NCBI GenBank assembly: GCA_964386235.1
Contig: CAYLSH010000067.1
Span: 1 to 10,610 of the forward strand
Length of the DNA: 10,610 nt
Direction of reading: 5' to 3'
From: RGIG8767 sp964386235
GTDB taxonomy: Bacteria; Bacillota; Clostridia; Lachnospirales; Lachnospiraceae
Shown here in pieces: positions 1 through 6,285 of this stretch. The notes beneath the pieces were generated by a model. It did not search any database, had not been told where the DNA came from, and saw only the letters and a list, made by a program, of their open reading frames with translations. The translations under genes and the position numbers were made by a program. Position 1 is the stretch's first letter, and each line of letters opens with the position of its first letter.

Positions 1-53
1 CTCACGGAGTGTTTTTTGTGCAATAGGTAATTTCAAAGAAATTTCCTATTGCA
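1..53 (+). repeat. Hairpin repeat, copy 1 (downstream of purL)
   Basis: The copy begins with the box CTCACGGAGTG and a T-run, followed by a 16-nt arm TGCAATAGGTAATTTC (19-34), a loop AAA, and the arm GAAATTTCCTATTGCA (38-53). The arms pair with one mismatch. Flanking T and A runs (12-17 and 57-62) lengthen the potential stem. It matches 4948-5000 at 52 of 53 positions, and the reverse complement of 10564-10610 at 46 of 47. It abuts the T-tract of the purL terminator. The window starts inside the element, so its left end is not visible. Strand is given by the CTCACGGAG-first orientation. The function is unknown. Confidence 0.9.
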
Positions 54-56
54 TAC

Positions 57-84
57 AAAAAAGGACCCCGCGCGTGCGGAGTCC
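57..84 (-). terminator. Intrinsic terminator of purL
   Basis: Read on the minus strand, GGACTCCGC-ACGC-GCGGGGTCC forms a 9-bp GC-rich stem with one G-U wobble and a 4-nt loop (63-84). Six T residues follow directly (57-62). It lies 21 bases past the purL stop codon. The T-tract runs straight into the hairpin repeat copy 1. Confidence 0.9.
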
Positions 85-105
85 CTATCTGATCTTATCT
101 TTTCT

Positions 106-3100
106 TTAGTCTTTAAAATATGCCACACCGGATTCAAAGATCTTCAGATCCTGCTGTCCATAGATATTAACCGCTACGGAAGCATCCCTTCTTTCACTGT
201 GTGCCATCTTACCAAAGCAACGTCCGTCCGGAGAAGTGATACCTTCGATCGCACAGTAGGAACCATTGATGTTCCACTCTTCATCCATGGATACCTTGCC
301 TTCTGTATCGGAATAAACGGTTGCCACCTGACCATTGGCAAATAACGTATCCAGCCATTCCTTCGGTGCTACAAAACGGCCTTCGCCGTGGGAAGCAGGG
401 TTTACATACGTTGTTCCCAATTCTGCCTGTGCAAGCCATGGGGATTTGTTACTTACCACTTTAGTATATGCCATCTTGGAAATATGACGGTTGATCGTAT
501 TAAACGTAAGTGTCGGTGCATTTTCATCCTGTCCAACAATCTGACCATGGGGCACTAAGCCAAGTTTGATCAGCGCCTGGAAACCATTACAGATACCAAG
601 GGCAAGACCATCCCTTTCATTTAACAGTTTCGTAACGGCTTCTTTCATCTTCTCATTGCGGAATGCCGTTGCAAAGAACTTCGCGCTTCCGTCCGGTTCG
701 TCTCCGGCGGAGAATCCCCCCGGGAACATGATGATCTGTGCCTGATCAATGGTGCGTGTAAATTCATCCACGGATTCACGGATCTGACTCGCACTCAGAT
801 TCTTAAATACTCTCGTCTCCACATGCGCGCCGGCACGTTCGAATGCCTTACGGCTGTCGTATTCACAGTTAGTACCCGGGAATACCGGAATAAATACCGT
901 TGGTTTGGCAATTTTATTCTTACAGATATAAACGGAATCGGCTTTGTAAACCGGCGTCTCCAATACATCCGCTTCTTTACGGGCTTTTGTCGGGAATACT
1001 TTTTCTAAAGTATGGCTCCATGCCTTTAAGGCTTCCTCAAGCGAAATTTCTACATTACCGATCGTGAATCTGCCATTGTCACGAACCGTTCCCACCAGAT
1101 CGTATGCAAGATCGATCTCATGAATCCTGTCAGCATCCACTTCCACCAAAAGATCGCCGATTGCTCCTGTGAACAAATCCTTTACTTCCAGTTCATCTGC
1201 AAAGGTAACGCCCAATTTGTTACCAAATGCCATCTTGGCAGCTGCAGCCGCAATACCATAAGAATCCAGCGCATAAGCCGATACGATAACCTTATCTTTC
1301 ATCAATGCTGCAATGCCATCATACAAAGCCATGACTCTTTCATAAACCGGAATATCGTAATCGTCTTTGTCAATGGCAAAACGAACCAGTTTGTTGCCGT
1401 CCTTTTTCAGTTCCGGTGTCACAACATCCGTTGTTTTGGCTACATCCACTGCAAATGACACAAGTGTCGGCGGAACGTCGATATCATTAAATGTTCCGGA
1501 CATACTGTCCTTTCCGCCGATACTGGGAAGTCCATAACCAAGCTGTGCATCAAAGGCACCCAGTAATGCAGCAAAAGGCTGTCCCCAACGGGAAGCGTCC
1601 TCTGTCATACGTTTAAAGTATTCCTGGAATGTGAAGCGGATCTTCTTATAATCACCACCGGCTGCCACGATCTTTGCCATGGACTGTGTTACGGCATAGA
1701 TGGCACCGTGATAAGGGCTCCAGGAAGAAACATAAGGATCAAATCCATAACTCATCATGGTCACGGTATCCGTCTTACCTTTTAAGACCGGAAGTTTCGC
1801 TACCATGGACTGTGTTTCTGTTAACTGATATTTTCCGCCATAAGGCATCAGTACGCTGGCTGCTCCGATGGAAGAATCGAACATTTCCACCAGTCCCTTC
1901 TGGGAACATACATTCAGATCACCCAGCATGGAAAGAAGGGCTTCTTTGACATCTTCTTTTTCCACCGCTTCTTTTACCTCAGGTACTGCGATCGTGTCCA
2001 GACATACTGCTTTTTCATCCGGCAACGCAACCGTTACATCCGTTTCCTGATGCGCTCCGTTGGTATCGAGGAAAGCACGGCTTAAATTCACGATCTCTTT
2101 GCCCCTCCATGTTAACACAAGGCGAGGACTTTCTGTTACAACGGCAACACGGGTTGCCTCTAAGTTTTCTTCTTCTGCATACTGCATAAATTCGGCAACA
2201 TCGGAAGGATCCACAACCACTGCCATACGTTCCTGGGATTCGGAAATCGCAAGTTCCGTACCATCCAGTCCGGCATATTTTTTAGGAACCTTATCCAGAT
2301 CTACGGTAAGACCGTCTGCAAGTTCGCCAATGGCAACGGACACACCGCCCGCACCAAAGTCATTGCATTTCTTGATCAGTCTGCTCACTTCTTCTCTGCG
2401 GAATAATCTCTGGATCTTACGTTCCGTAGGTGCATTTCCCTTTTGTACTTCTGCGCCACAGGTCTCGATACTACTTTCGGTATGTACCTTGGAAGAACCG
2501 GTTGCACCGCCGCAGCCGTCACGGCCGGTCTGACCGCCGAGTAAAATGATGATATCACCCGGATCGGAATTTTCACGTTTTACGCAGCGTCTTGGTGCCG
2601 CTCCCATAACCGCACCGATCTCCATTCTCTTTGCCACATAATTGGGATGGTAGATCTCTTTTACATAACCGGTTGCAAGACCGATCTGGTTACCATAGGA
2701 AGAATAACCGCTTGCCGCTCCGCGCACCAGTTTTTTCTGGGATAATTTTCCTTTTAAAGTTGCGCTGACAGGTACGGTAGGATCTGCTGCACCTGTAACA
2801 CGCATTGCCTGATATACATACCCTCTTCCGGATAACGGATCGCGGATTGCACCGCCAAGGCATGTTGCTGCTCCACCAAACGGTTCAATCTCCGTTGGAT
2901 GGTTATGTGTCTCATTTTTAAAGAAAACAAGCCATTCTTCGGTCACCGGTCCATTGCCATAGTCCATTTCCACCGGTACCACAACCGAACAGGCATTGAT
3001 CTCATCGGATACTTCCATGTCATCCAGTTTGCCGTCTTCACGCAGTTTGCGCATTGCCATAAGAGCAAGATCCATCAGACATACAAATTTGTCCTTTCTG

Positions 3101-3900
3101 CCCTTAAAAATCTCTTCTCTCGTATCCAGATAACTCTGGTAACTCGTTTCGATCGGTGCTCTGTAATAGCCATCCTCAAACGTAATGTTTTTCAATTCCG
3201 TTGAGAAAGTGGTATGGCGGCAGTGATCGGACCAGTAAGTATCCAGCACACGGATCTCCGTCATGGACGGATCCCTGTTTTCTTCTTTTGCAAAATAATT
3301 CTGAATATGTAAAAAGTCCTTAAATGTCATGGCAAGACCAAGGGAATCATATAATTTTCTGAATTCCTCTTCTTCCATGCTGCGGAAGCCGTCAAAAATA
3401 ATAACATCTTCCGGTTCATCATACTGTGTAACCAGCGTCTGTGGTTTTTCCATACCGGTCTCTCTCGAATCCACCGGATTGATGCAGTATGCCTTGATCT
3501 TATCCAGTTCGTCATCCGAAATACCGCCTTCGATCACATAAGTAACAGCGGTTTTGATGATCGGATTTTCTTCTTCATTTAAAAAGCGTACACACTGAAC
3601 AGCTGAATCTGCTCTCTGATCAAACTGTCCCGGCAAAAATTCCACGCTGAAGGTACGATCCCCTTCGTTTAACGGAAACTGCTCCAAATACAAAATATCA
3701 ACCGGCGGCTCTGAAAAAACTGTCGTGCAAGCCGTCTTGAAAGTCTCATCCGAAATATTCTCCACATCATAACGGATCAGTTCTCTCACTTTGCTGACAC
3801 CGGCAATGCTTAAATAACTGGCGATGTCCTCTAACAGTTCTTTGCCCTTTACCGCATAATCCTCTTTCTTTTCCACGTAGATACGCTTAACGTTTCCCAT
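106..3900 (-). CDS. purL: Phosphoribosylformylglycinamidine synthase, single-chain
   Basis: This enzyme catalyses the fourth step of de novo purine synthesis, converting FGAR, ATP and glutamine to FGAM in the cytoplasm. At 1264 residues it is the full-length fused form, with the PurS-like, PurL and PurQ parts in one chain. The N-terminal PurS-like and linker region is roughly residues 1-200. The synthetase core carries DTYWSDHCRHTTFSTEL (220-236), KNETHNHPTEIEPFGG (328-343), the glycine-rich GGQTGRDGCGGATGSSK (455-471) and GGKDSMSG (795-802). The class I glutaminase domain begins near residue 1000 with VFPGTNCEYD. It has GICNGFQ with nucleophile Cys1104, and MAHSERR supplies His1234 and Glu1236, so the triad looks intact. 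AAGGA sits 4 bases before the ATG. The gene is monocistronic here, with its own promoter and terminator. No purine riboswitch or PurR box was recognised in the leader. The length and motifs fit the fused Clostridia subfamily rather than separate PurS/Q/L subunits. Confidence 0.98.
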   Translation of the reverse strand: MGNVKRIYVEKKEDYAVKGKELLEDIASYLSIAGVSKVRELIRYDVENISDETFKTACTTVFSEPPVDILYLEQFPLNEGDRTFSVEFLPGQFDQRADSAVQCVRFLNEEENPIIKTAVTYVIEGGISDDELDKIKAYCINPVDSRETGMEKPQTLVTQYDEPEDVIIFDGFRSMEEEEFRKLYDSLGLAMTFKDFLHIQNYFAKEENRDPSMTEIRVLDTYWSDHCRHTTFSTELKNITFEDGYYRAPIETSYQSYLDTREEIFKGRKDKFVCLMDLALMAMRKLREDGKLDDMEVSDEINACSVVVPVEMDYGNGPVTEEWLVFFKNETHNHPTEIEPFGGAATCLGGAIRDPLSGRGYVYQAMRVTGAADPTVPVSATLKGKLSQKKLVRGAASGYSSYGNQIGLATGYVKEIYHPNYVAKRMEIGAVMGAAPRRCVKRENSDPGDIIILLGGQTGRDGCGGATGSSKVHTESSIETCGAEVQKGNAPTERKIQRLFRREEVSRLIKKCNDFGAGGVSVAIGELADGLTVDLDKVPKKYAGLDGTELAISESQERMAVVVDPSDVAEFMQYAEEENLEATRVAVVTESPRLVLTWRGKEIVNLSRAFLDTNGAHQETDVTVALPDEKAVCLDTIAVPEVKEAVEKEDVKEALLSMLGDLNVCSQKGLVEMFDSSIGAASVLMPYGGKYQLTETQSMVAKLPVLKGKTDTVTMMSYGFDPYVSSWSPYHGAIYAVTQSMAKIVAAGGDYKKIRFTFQEYFKRMTEDASRWGQPFAALLGAFDAQLGYGLPSIGGKDSMSGTFNDIDVPPTLVSFAVDVAKTTDVVTPELKKDGNKLVRFAIDKDDYDIPVYERVMALYDGIAALMKDKVIVSAYALDSYGIAAAAAKMAFGNKLGVTFADELEVKDLFTGAIGDLLVEVDADRIHEIDLAYDLVGTVRDNGRFTIGNVEISLEEALKAWSHTLEKVFPTKARKEADVLETPVYKADSVYICKNKIAKPTVFIPVFPGTNCEYDSRKAFERAGAHVETRVFKNLSASQIRESVDEFTRTIDQAQIIMFPGGFSAGDEPDGSAKFFATAFRNEKMKEAVTKLLNERDGLALGICNGFQALIKLGLVPHGQIVGQDENAPTLTFNTINRHISKMAYTKVVSNKSPWLAQAELGTTYVNPASHGEGRFVAPKEWLDTLFANGQVATVYSDTEGKVSMDEEWNINGSYCAIEGITSPDGRCFGKMAHSERRDASVAVNIYGQQDLKIFESGVAYFKD

Positions 3901-3972
3901 ATTTTCCTTGTTGTCCTCGTTTCTTATTATTGTGCTTCACACAAAATGTGCCAATTTCTGACTTTCACTTCA

Positions 3973-4000
3973 ATTATACAAGAAACCATCTATTTTGCAA
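3973..4000 (-). promoter_or_regulatory. Sigma-A type promoter of purL
   Basis: On the minus strand, TTGCAA (3995-4000) is separated by 16 bases from a consensus TATAAT (3973-3978). Transcription would begin near 3966, giving a leader of about 65 nt before the purL ATG. The promoter begins only about 20 bases past the end of the Rpn remnant, so purL does not depend on read-through from it. The leader has no convincing riboswitch structure, only a weak GGCACA/TGTGTG-like dyad. Confidence 0.7.
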
Positions 4001-4021
4001 GAATTTTTGAACCTGCTCTTT

Positions 4022-4695
4022 TTATACAGTTTGTTTTCCGAACATCCTGAGATATTCCTGTGCCTTCTGTAAGGAAATGCTGAGTTTATTTTGTAATCTC
4101 TCTAAAATGTCATTCTCAGAAAGTCCAAATTCCAATCCGGTCTCTACAATTTCTTCTGCTCTTCCTTCTGCTCTTCCTTCTGCTCTTCCTTCTGTTCTTG
4201 TTTCTTCAAATACGGTACACATATCAACATCTCCTTTCCTGTCTAATGCATTGTAATCAATCTTACAATTTACAGCACCTGCTACTGTCATTATAACGGT
4301 TTTTTCAACCTCATGTTCTCTAGCATAGTTTATAGCTTTTTCCCTTGTTTCATTCGGGGATTTGCTCTTGTCCAACAAAATCTCCAGAAGGTTAAAGAAA
4401 TCTACATTATTCATATTATGCAATATCAGATTATTCTTCCTTGCTTCAATCAGCAACATCTTGTAATCATTTACATATTTTGTCATTTTCTCCGGAATAT
4501 GTAACATCTCATGCAAAGATACTGCTCCATCCCAGGACTTCTCACCATTGTATCAACGTCTTCCAATTCCTCAGGTTTAATCACCTGCTTTCCTTCAAAA
4601 AGAACCGCATTAAACAGGTCTGCAAACTGTTCATTATTATTCCAGTAGTTCTTTAATACCGTGTCTGGCTTTAAGTCTTTGATTTTCTTTGCCAT
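4022..4695 (-). pseudogene. Rpn-family PD-(D/E)XK nuclease/transposase remnant
   Basis: Two out-of-frame pieces of one gene remain. The 5' piece (4695 down to about 4550) encodes MAKKIKDLKPDTVLKNYW, then ADLFNAVLFEGKQVIKPEEL and EDVDT, which is the conserved N-terminus of Rpn (recombination-promoting nuclease/putative transposase) proteins. The 3' piece resumes in another frame with YNGEKSWDGAVSLHEML, the conserved central motif of the same family, and continues through an EGRAEGRAEGRAE repeat to a helical C-terminus. About 49 and 176 codons remain, against roughly 300 or more in intact relatives. The missing middle normally carries the nuclease active site, so nuclease activity is not expected. 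The 3' piece could be translated only from a weak internal start (TTG at 4516 or ATG at 4507) without an obvious ribosome binding site. Family assignment rests on recalled conserved motifs. Confidence 0.8.
4152..4200 (-). repeat. 12-bp tandem repeat encoding EGRA units
   Basis: About four imperfect tandem copies of a 12-base unit (CTTCTGCTCTTC on the plus strand) encode TEGRAEGRAEGRAEE in the Rpn remnant. Repeats of this kind are common near the C-terminus of Rpn-family proteins and can change copy number by slippage without a frameshift. Confidence 0.75.
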
Positions 4696-4716
4696 CCTGT
4701 AAATTTCCTTTCTTTT

Positions 4717-4746
4717 AGTATACTATTAAATCCATCTACGATTCAA
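4717..4746 (-). promoter_or_regulatory. Probable promoter of the Rpn remnant
   Basis: On the minus strand, TTGAAT (4741-4746) and TATACT (4717-4722) are spaced by 18 bases, upstream of the Rpn start codon at 4695. A 9-bp inverted repeat (4724-4732 with 4760-4768; TATTAAATC/GATTTAATA) brackets the -35 element. A weak AAAGGA ribosome binding site lies about 11 bases before the ATG. The spacer is slightly long, so confidence is moderate. Confidence 0.4.
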
Positions 4747-4908
4747 GGCTGTTTTCCGTGATTTAATACTTCTCTTGGAAATTGACGATGTTTTTCTAAC
4801 GGATGATTAATAGTAAAAATGTTTGAAAATAGCCGGCGATATACCGATCATGATTATCTTTCGTAAGGCTTATAGAAGCGATCTATTTGAATGCACTTAT
4901 AATAGCAT
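4747..4908. other. Non-coding stretch with no recognised feature
   Basis: AT-rich DNA between the Rpn promoter and the terminator that follows the TetR gene. Apart from the far arm of the inverted repeat at 4760-4768, nothing here reads as a gene, RNA or promoter that can be supported. The whole gap between the Rpn remnant and the TetR gene (4696-5021) is 326 bases, and the rest of it is the promoter, terminator and repeat listed separately. Confidence 0.5.
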
Positions 4909-4935
4909 AAAAAAGAGTTTCGCTTGCGAAACTCT
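4909..4935 (-). terminator. Intrinsic terminator downstream of the TetR gene
   Basis: On the minus strand, AGAGTTTCGC-AA-GCGAAACTCT is a perfect 10-bp stem (4914-4935; about 9 bp if a 4-nt loop forms), followed by a T-run (4908-4913 region). It lies beyond hairpin repeat copy 2 relative to the TetR gene, so the repeat would be included in the TetR mRNA 3' end. It may be part of a larger compound repeat unit. Confidence 0.8.
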
Positions 4936-4947
4936 AGCGTGCGCATC

Positions 4948-5000
4948 CTCACGGAGTGTTTTTTTTGCAATAGGTAATTTCAAAGAAATTTCCTATTGCA
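4948..5000 (+). repeat. Hairpin repeat, copy 2 (downstream of TetR gene)
   Basis: CTCACGGAGTG (4948-4958), a run of eight T, then the arms TGCAATAGGTAATTTC (4966-4981) and GAAATTTCCTATTGCA (4985-5000) around an AAA loop. It differs from copy 1 by one base (T for G just before the hairpin). It begins about 20 bases past the TetR stop codon. This is the only copy with both flanks visible. On the far side of CTCACGGAG lie GCGTGCGCATC and the terminator hairpin at 4909-4935. Confidence 0.9.
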
Positions 5001-5021
5001 CAAGAGATATAGGTTTCTAAC

Positions 5022-5639
5022 CTATTCTTCCTCGATCACAATCCGCTGCATCATATATAAGAATTCGTTGTCGATTTTTTTCTCCGTGATGCCCAGGGTA
5101 CAGGCAAGGAGTTTCATGCCGTCGATGGCAAGCATTATGTTTTCTGCCTCGTATGCCGCATCCAGACAGGCAAATTCACCACTTTCCATGCCGCGCTCAA
5201 GGATCTTTTGCAGTACCAGAAGTGCTTTTTTGCGCTCTTTTTTCAAAGGAGAAGCCTTGCTCTTTTCTAAGCCCGCCTTCTGACCATCCGGATCCTGTTT
5301 TAATGCAAATGCATACTCATATTTAGCCGTCATCAGGCTGTCCTTTTTTAATAGAAGTTCTTTTTTCTGTAGTTTTAAAAACCACAAAAGCATCTTAACA
5401 TTGGTTGCTTCCTGCAACTGCTCCTGCGCAATCTCCGTATCCGTTTTCTTTTCTTCCTCTTCCAAAACGGCAAGAAACAACTCTTCTACGGAAGCAAAGT
5501 ACAGATAAAGTCCGCCGCGGCTGAAACTTCCGGCATCCACGATATCCTTCATTGTTACCTTGCGATAGCCTTTTGCAGCAAATACTTTGCAGGCAGTCTC
5601 TATGATCAGGGCTCTCTTTTTGTCCGTTTTTACACTCAT
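5022..5639 (-). CDS. TetR/AcrR-family transcriptional regulator
   Basis: A 205-residue protein of standard TetR size. The N-terminal helix-turn-helix covers roughly residues 8-55, with the typical ETACKVFAAKGYRKVTMKDI and the recognition region SFSRGGLYLYF (38-48), followed by EELFLAVL. The C-terminal part is a mostly helical ligand-binding and dimer domain, lysine-rich around residues 88-140. The ligand cannot be predicted. AAGGAG lies 9 bases before the ATG. The gene starts 19 bases after the stop of the 152-residue gene, so the two are probably co-transcribed. A 6-bp hairpin (5010-5024) overlaps its stop codon. Targets are likely to include its own unit and possibly the divergent plus-strand unit, but no operator is proven. 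Confidence 0.93.
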   Translation of the reverse strand: MSVKTDKKRALIIETACKVFAAKGYRKVTMKDIVDAGSFSRGGLYLYFASVEELFLAVLEEEEKKTDTEIAQEQLQEATNVKMLLWFLKLQKKELLLKKDSLMTAKYEYAFALKQDPDGQKAGLEKSKASPLKKERKKALLVLQKILERGMESGEFACLDAAYEAENIMLAIDGMKLLACTLGITEKKIDNEFLYMMQRIVIEEE

Positions 5640-5658
5640 CCTATACTGCTCCTTATCT

Positions 5659-6117
5659 CTATTTTGCGTTCTCCCAGAAATGGATCAGATCATATGCTTT
5701 GGTAATCGCAGCCAGATATACGCCGTTGCGCACGCCTTCTCCCCATACTCTTCCCTTGGTACGTCCGCTCATAATATATTTGGATAAAATATCTCCGATC
5801 ACATCCAGCTGACGGATGGAACAGTTCTCGATTACCTTCAATTCATCCGTAGCATTCTTAATCCCAAAACGGGTATAGGTGTAGCGGTAATTGCGATTCA
5901 TATAAACCGTATTCTCCACATCCTTTACAAACTGCATCAGTGTGGCATCGTATACCGGAAAGGCCACGGAATGCTCGGCAAGTCCATCCTGATCATAATT
6001 GCTGCTTACCATGCGTCCGTTCATTTTTTCCAGATAAACGATATAATCCAGTAATTTGATCGTATCCGGACGATACTGTTCGATCACCTGTGCCGGTGTT
6101 AATTGTTCTGTCCCCAT
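5659..6117 (-). CDS. Conserved-looking small protein of unknown function
   Basis: I do not recognise the family. The 152-residue soluble protein has no signal peptide, no membrane segment and no metal-binding or nucleotide-binding motif that I can see. It looks alpha-helical, with aromatic-rich segments (YMNRNYRYTYTRFG near residues 76-89) and a C-terminal basic/aromatic stretch, RTKGRVWGEGVRNGVYLAAI, just before the end. The ATG at 6117 is preferred over the in-frame GTG at 6123, because GGGAGAG lies about 6 bases before the ATG but directly abuts the GTG. It is first in a unit with the TetR gene, so it may be a target or partner of that regulator. Confidence 0.8.
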   Translation of the reverse strand: MGTEQLTPAQVIEQYRPDTIKLLDYIVYLEKMNGRMVSSNYDQDGLAEHSVAFPVYDATLMQFVKDVENTVYMNRNYRYTYTRFGIKNATDELKVIENCSIRQLDVIGDILSKYIMSGRTKGRVWGEGVRNGVYLAAITKAYDLIHFWENAK

Positions 6118-6181
6118 ATTCACTCTCCCGATTTTGCAATAATTAGTCCTTCTGCTCTATAATAGTGCAAACTTTTAAATA

Positions 6182-6190
6182 ATTTTACCA
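6182..6190 (-). promoter_or_regulatory. Possible extended -10 for the 152-aa/TetR unit
   Basis: The minus strand reads TGG followed by TAAAAT (6182-6187), which fits an extended -10 element. No good -35 is present at the right spacing. Alternatives such as the TATTATAGA further downstream cannot be excluded. Confidence 0.3.
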
Positions 6191-6227
6191 TATTTCCCAA
6201 AAAAGTACAGTATTCTTGGATAAAATG

Positions 6228-6236
6228 TGTTAAAAT
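6228..6236 (+). promoter_or_regulatory. Possible extended -10 for the CNB-VanZ-hflX unit
   Basis: TGT followed by TAAAAT (6231-6236) fits an extended -10 element. A recognisable -35 is missing. Transcription would start near 6243, about 43 bases before the ATG and within the perfect dyad at 6241-6260. Confidence 0.35.
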
Positions 6237-6240
6237 AAAC

Positions 6241-6260
6241 AATACGCCACAGCGCGTATT
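6241..6260. promoter_or_regulatory. Perfect dyad in divergent intergenic region; candidate operator
   Basis: AATACGC-CACAGC-GCGTATT has perfect 7-bp arms around a 6-bp centre. It overlaps the predicted start of the plus-strand transcript and lies between a TetR-containing unit and its divergent neighbour, where a TetR operator would be expected. It could instead form a 5'-leader hairpin in the plus-strand mRNA. Sequence dyad is seen; operator function is inferred. Confidence 0.4.
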
Positions 6261-6285
6261 CTATTTGGGTAAAGGAAGAAATCAC

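Noticed and set aside
19..53. Hairpin repeat core as a rho-independent terminator
   Set aside because: In either direction the core stem is followed by an A-run, not a T-run; the true terminators are the separate adjacent hairpins.
2060..2533. Plus-strand 157-codon open frame opposite purL
   Set aside because: It lies wholly antisense to conserved purL codons, has low-complexity Ser/Thr-rich composition, and matches no motif. It is a shadow frame, as are other frames opposite purL, hflX and the 748-aa gene.
3901..3965. Purine riboswitch or PurR box in the purL leader
   Set aside because: The leader is only about 65 nt, with no conserved purine aptamer core and no recognisable PurR-type sequence.
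4022..4695. Two independent small genes at the Rpn locus
   Set aside because: Both pieces carry adjacent-order motifs of the same Rpn family, and the second piece's motif SWDGAVSLHEML continues upstream of its nominal start into the junction, so one broken gene is the simpler reading.
4823..5020. Plus-strand 65-codon open frame across the repeat
   Set aside because: It is mostly a translation of the terminator and repeat copy 2, with no ribosome binding site; similar peptides would appear wherever the repeat occurs.
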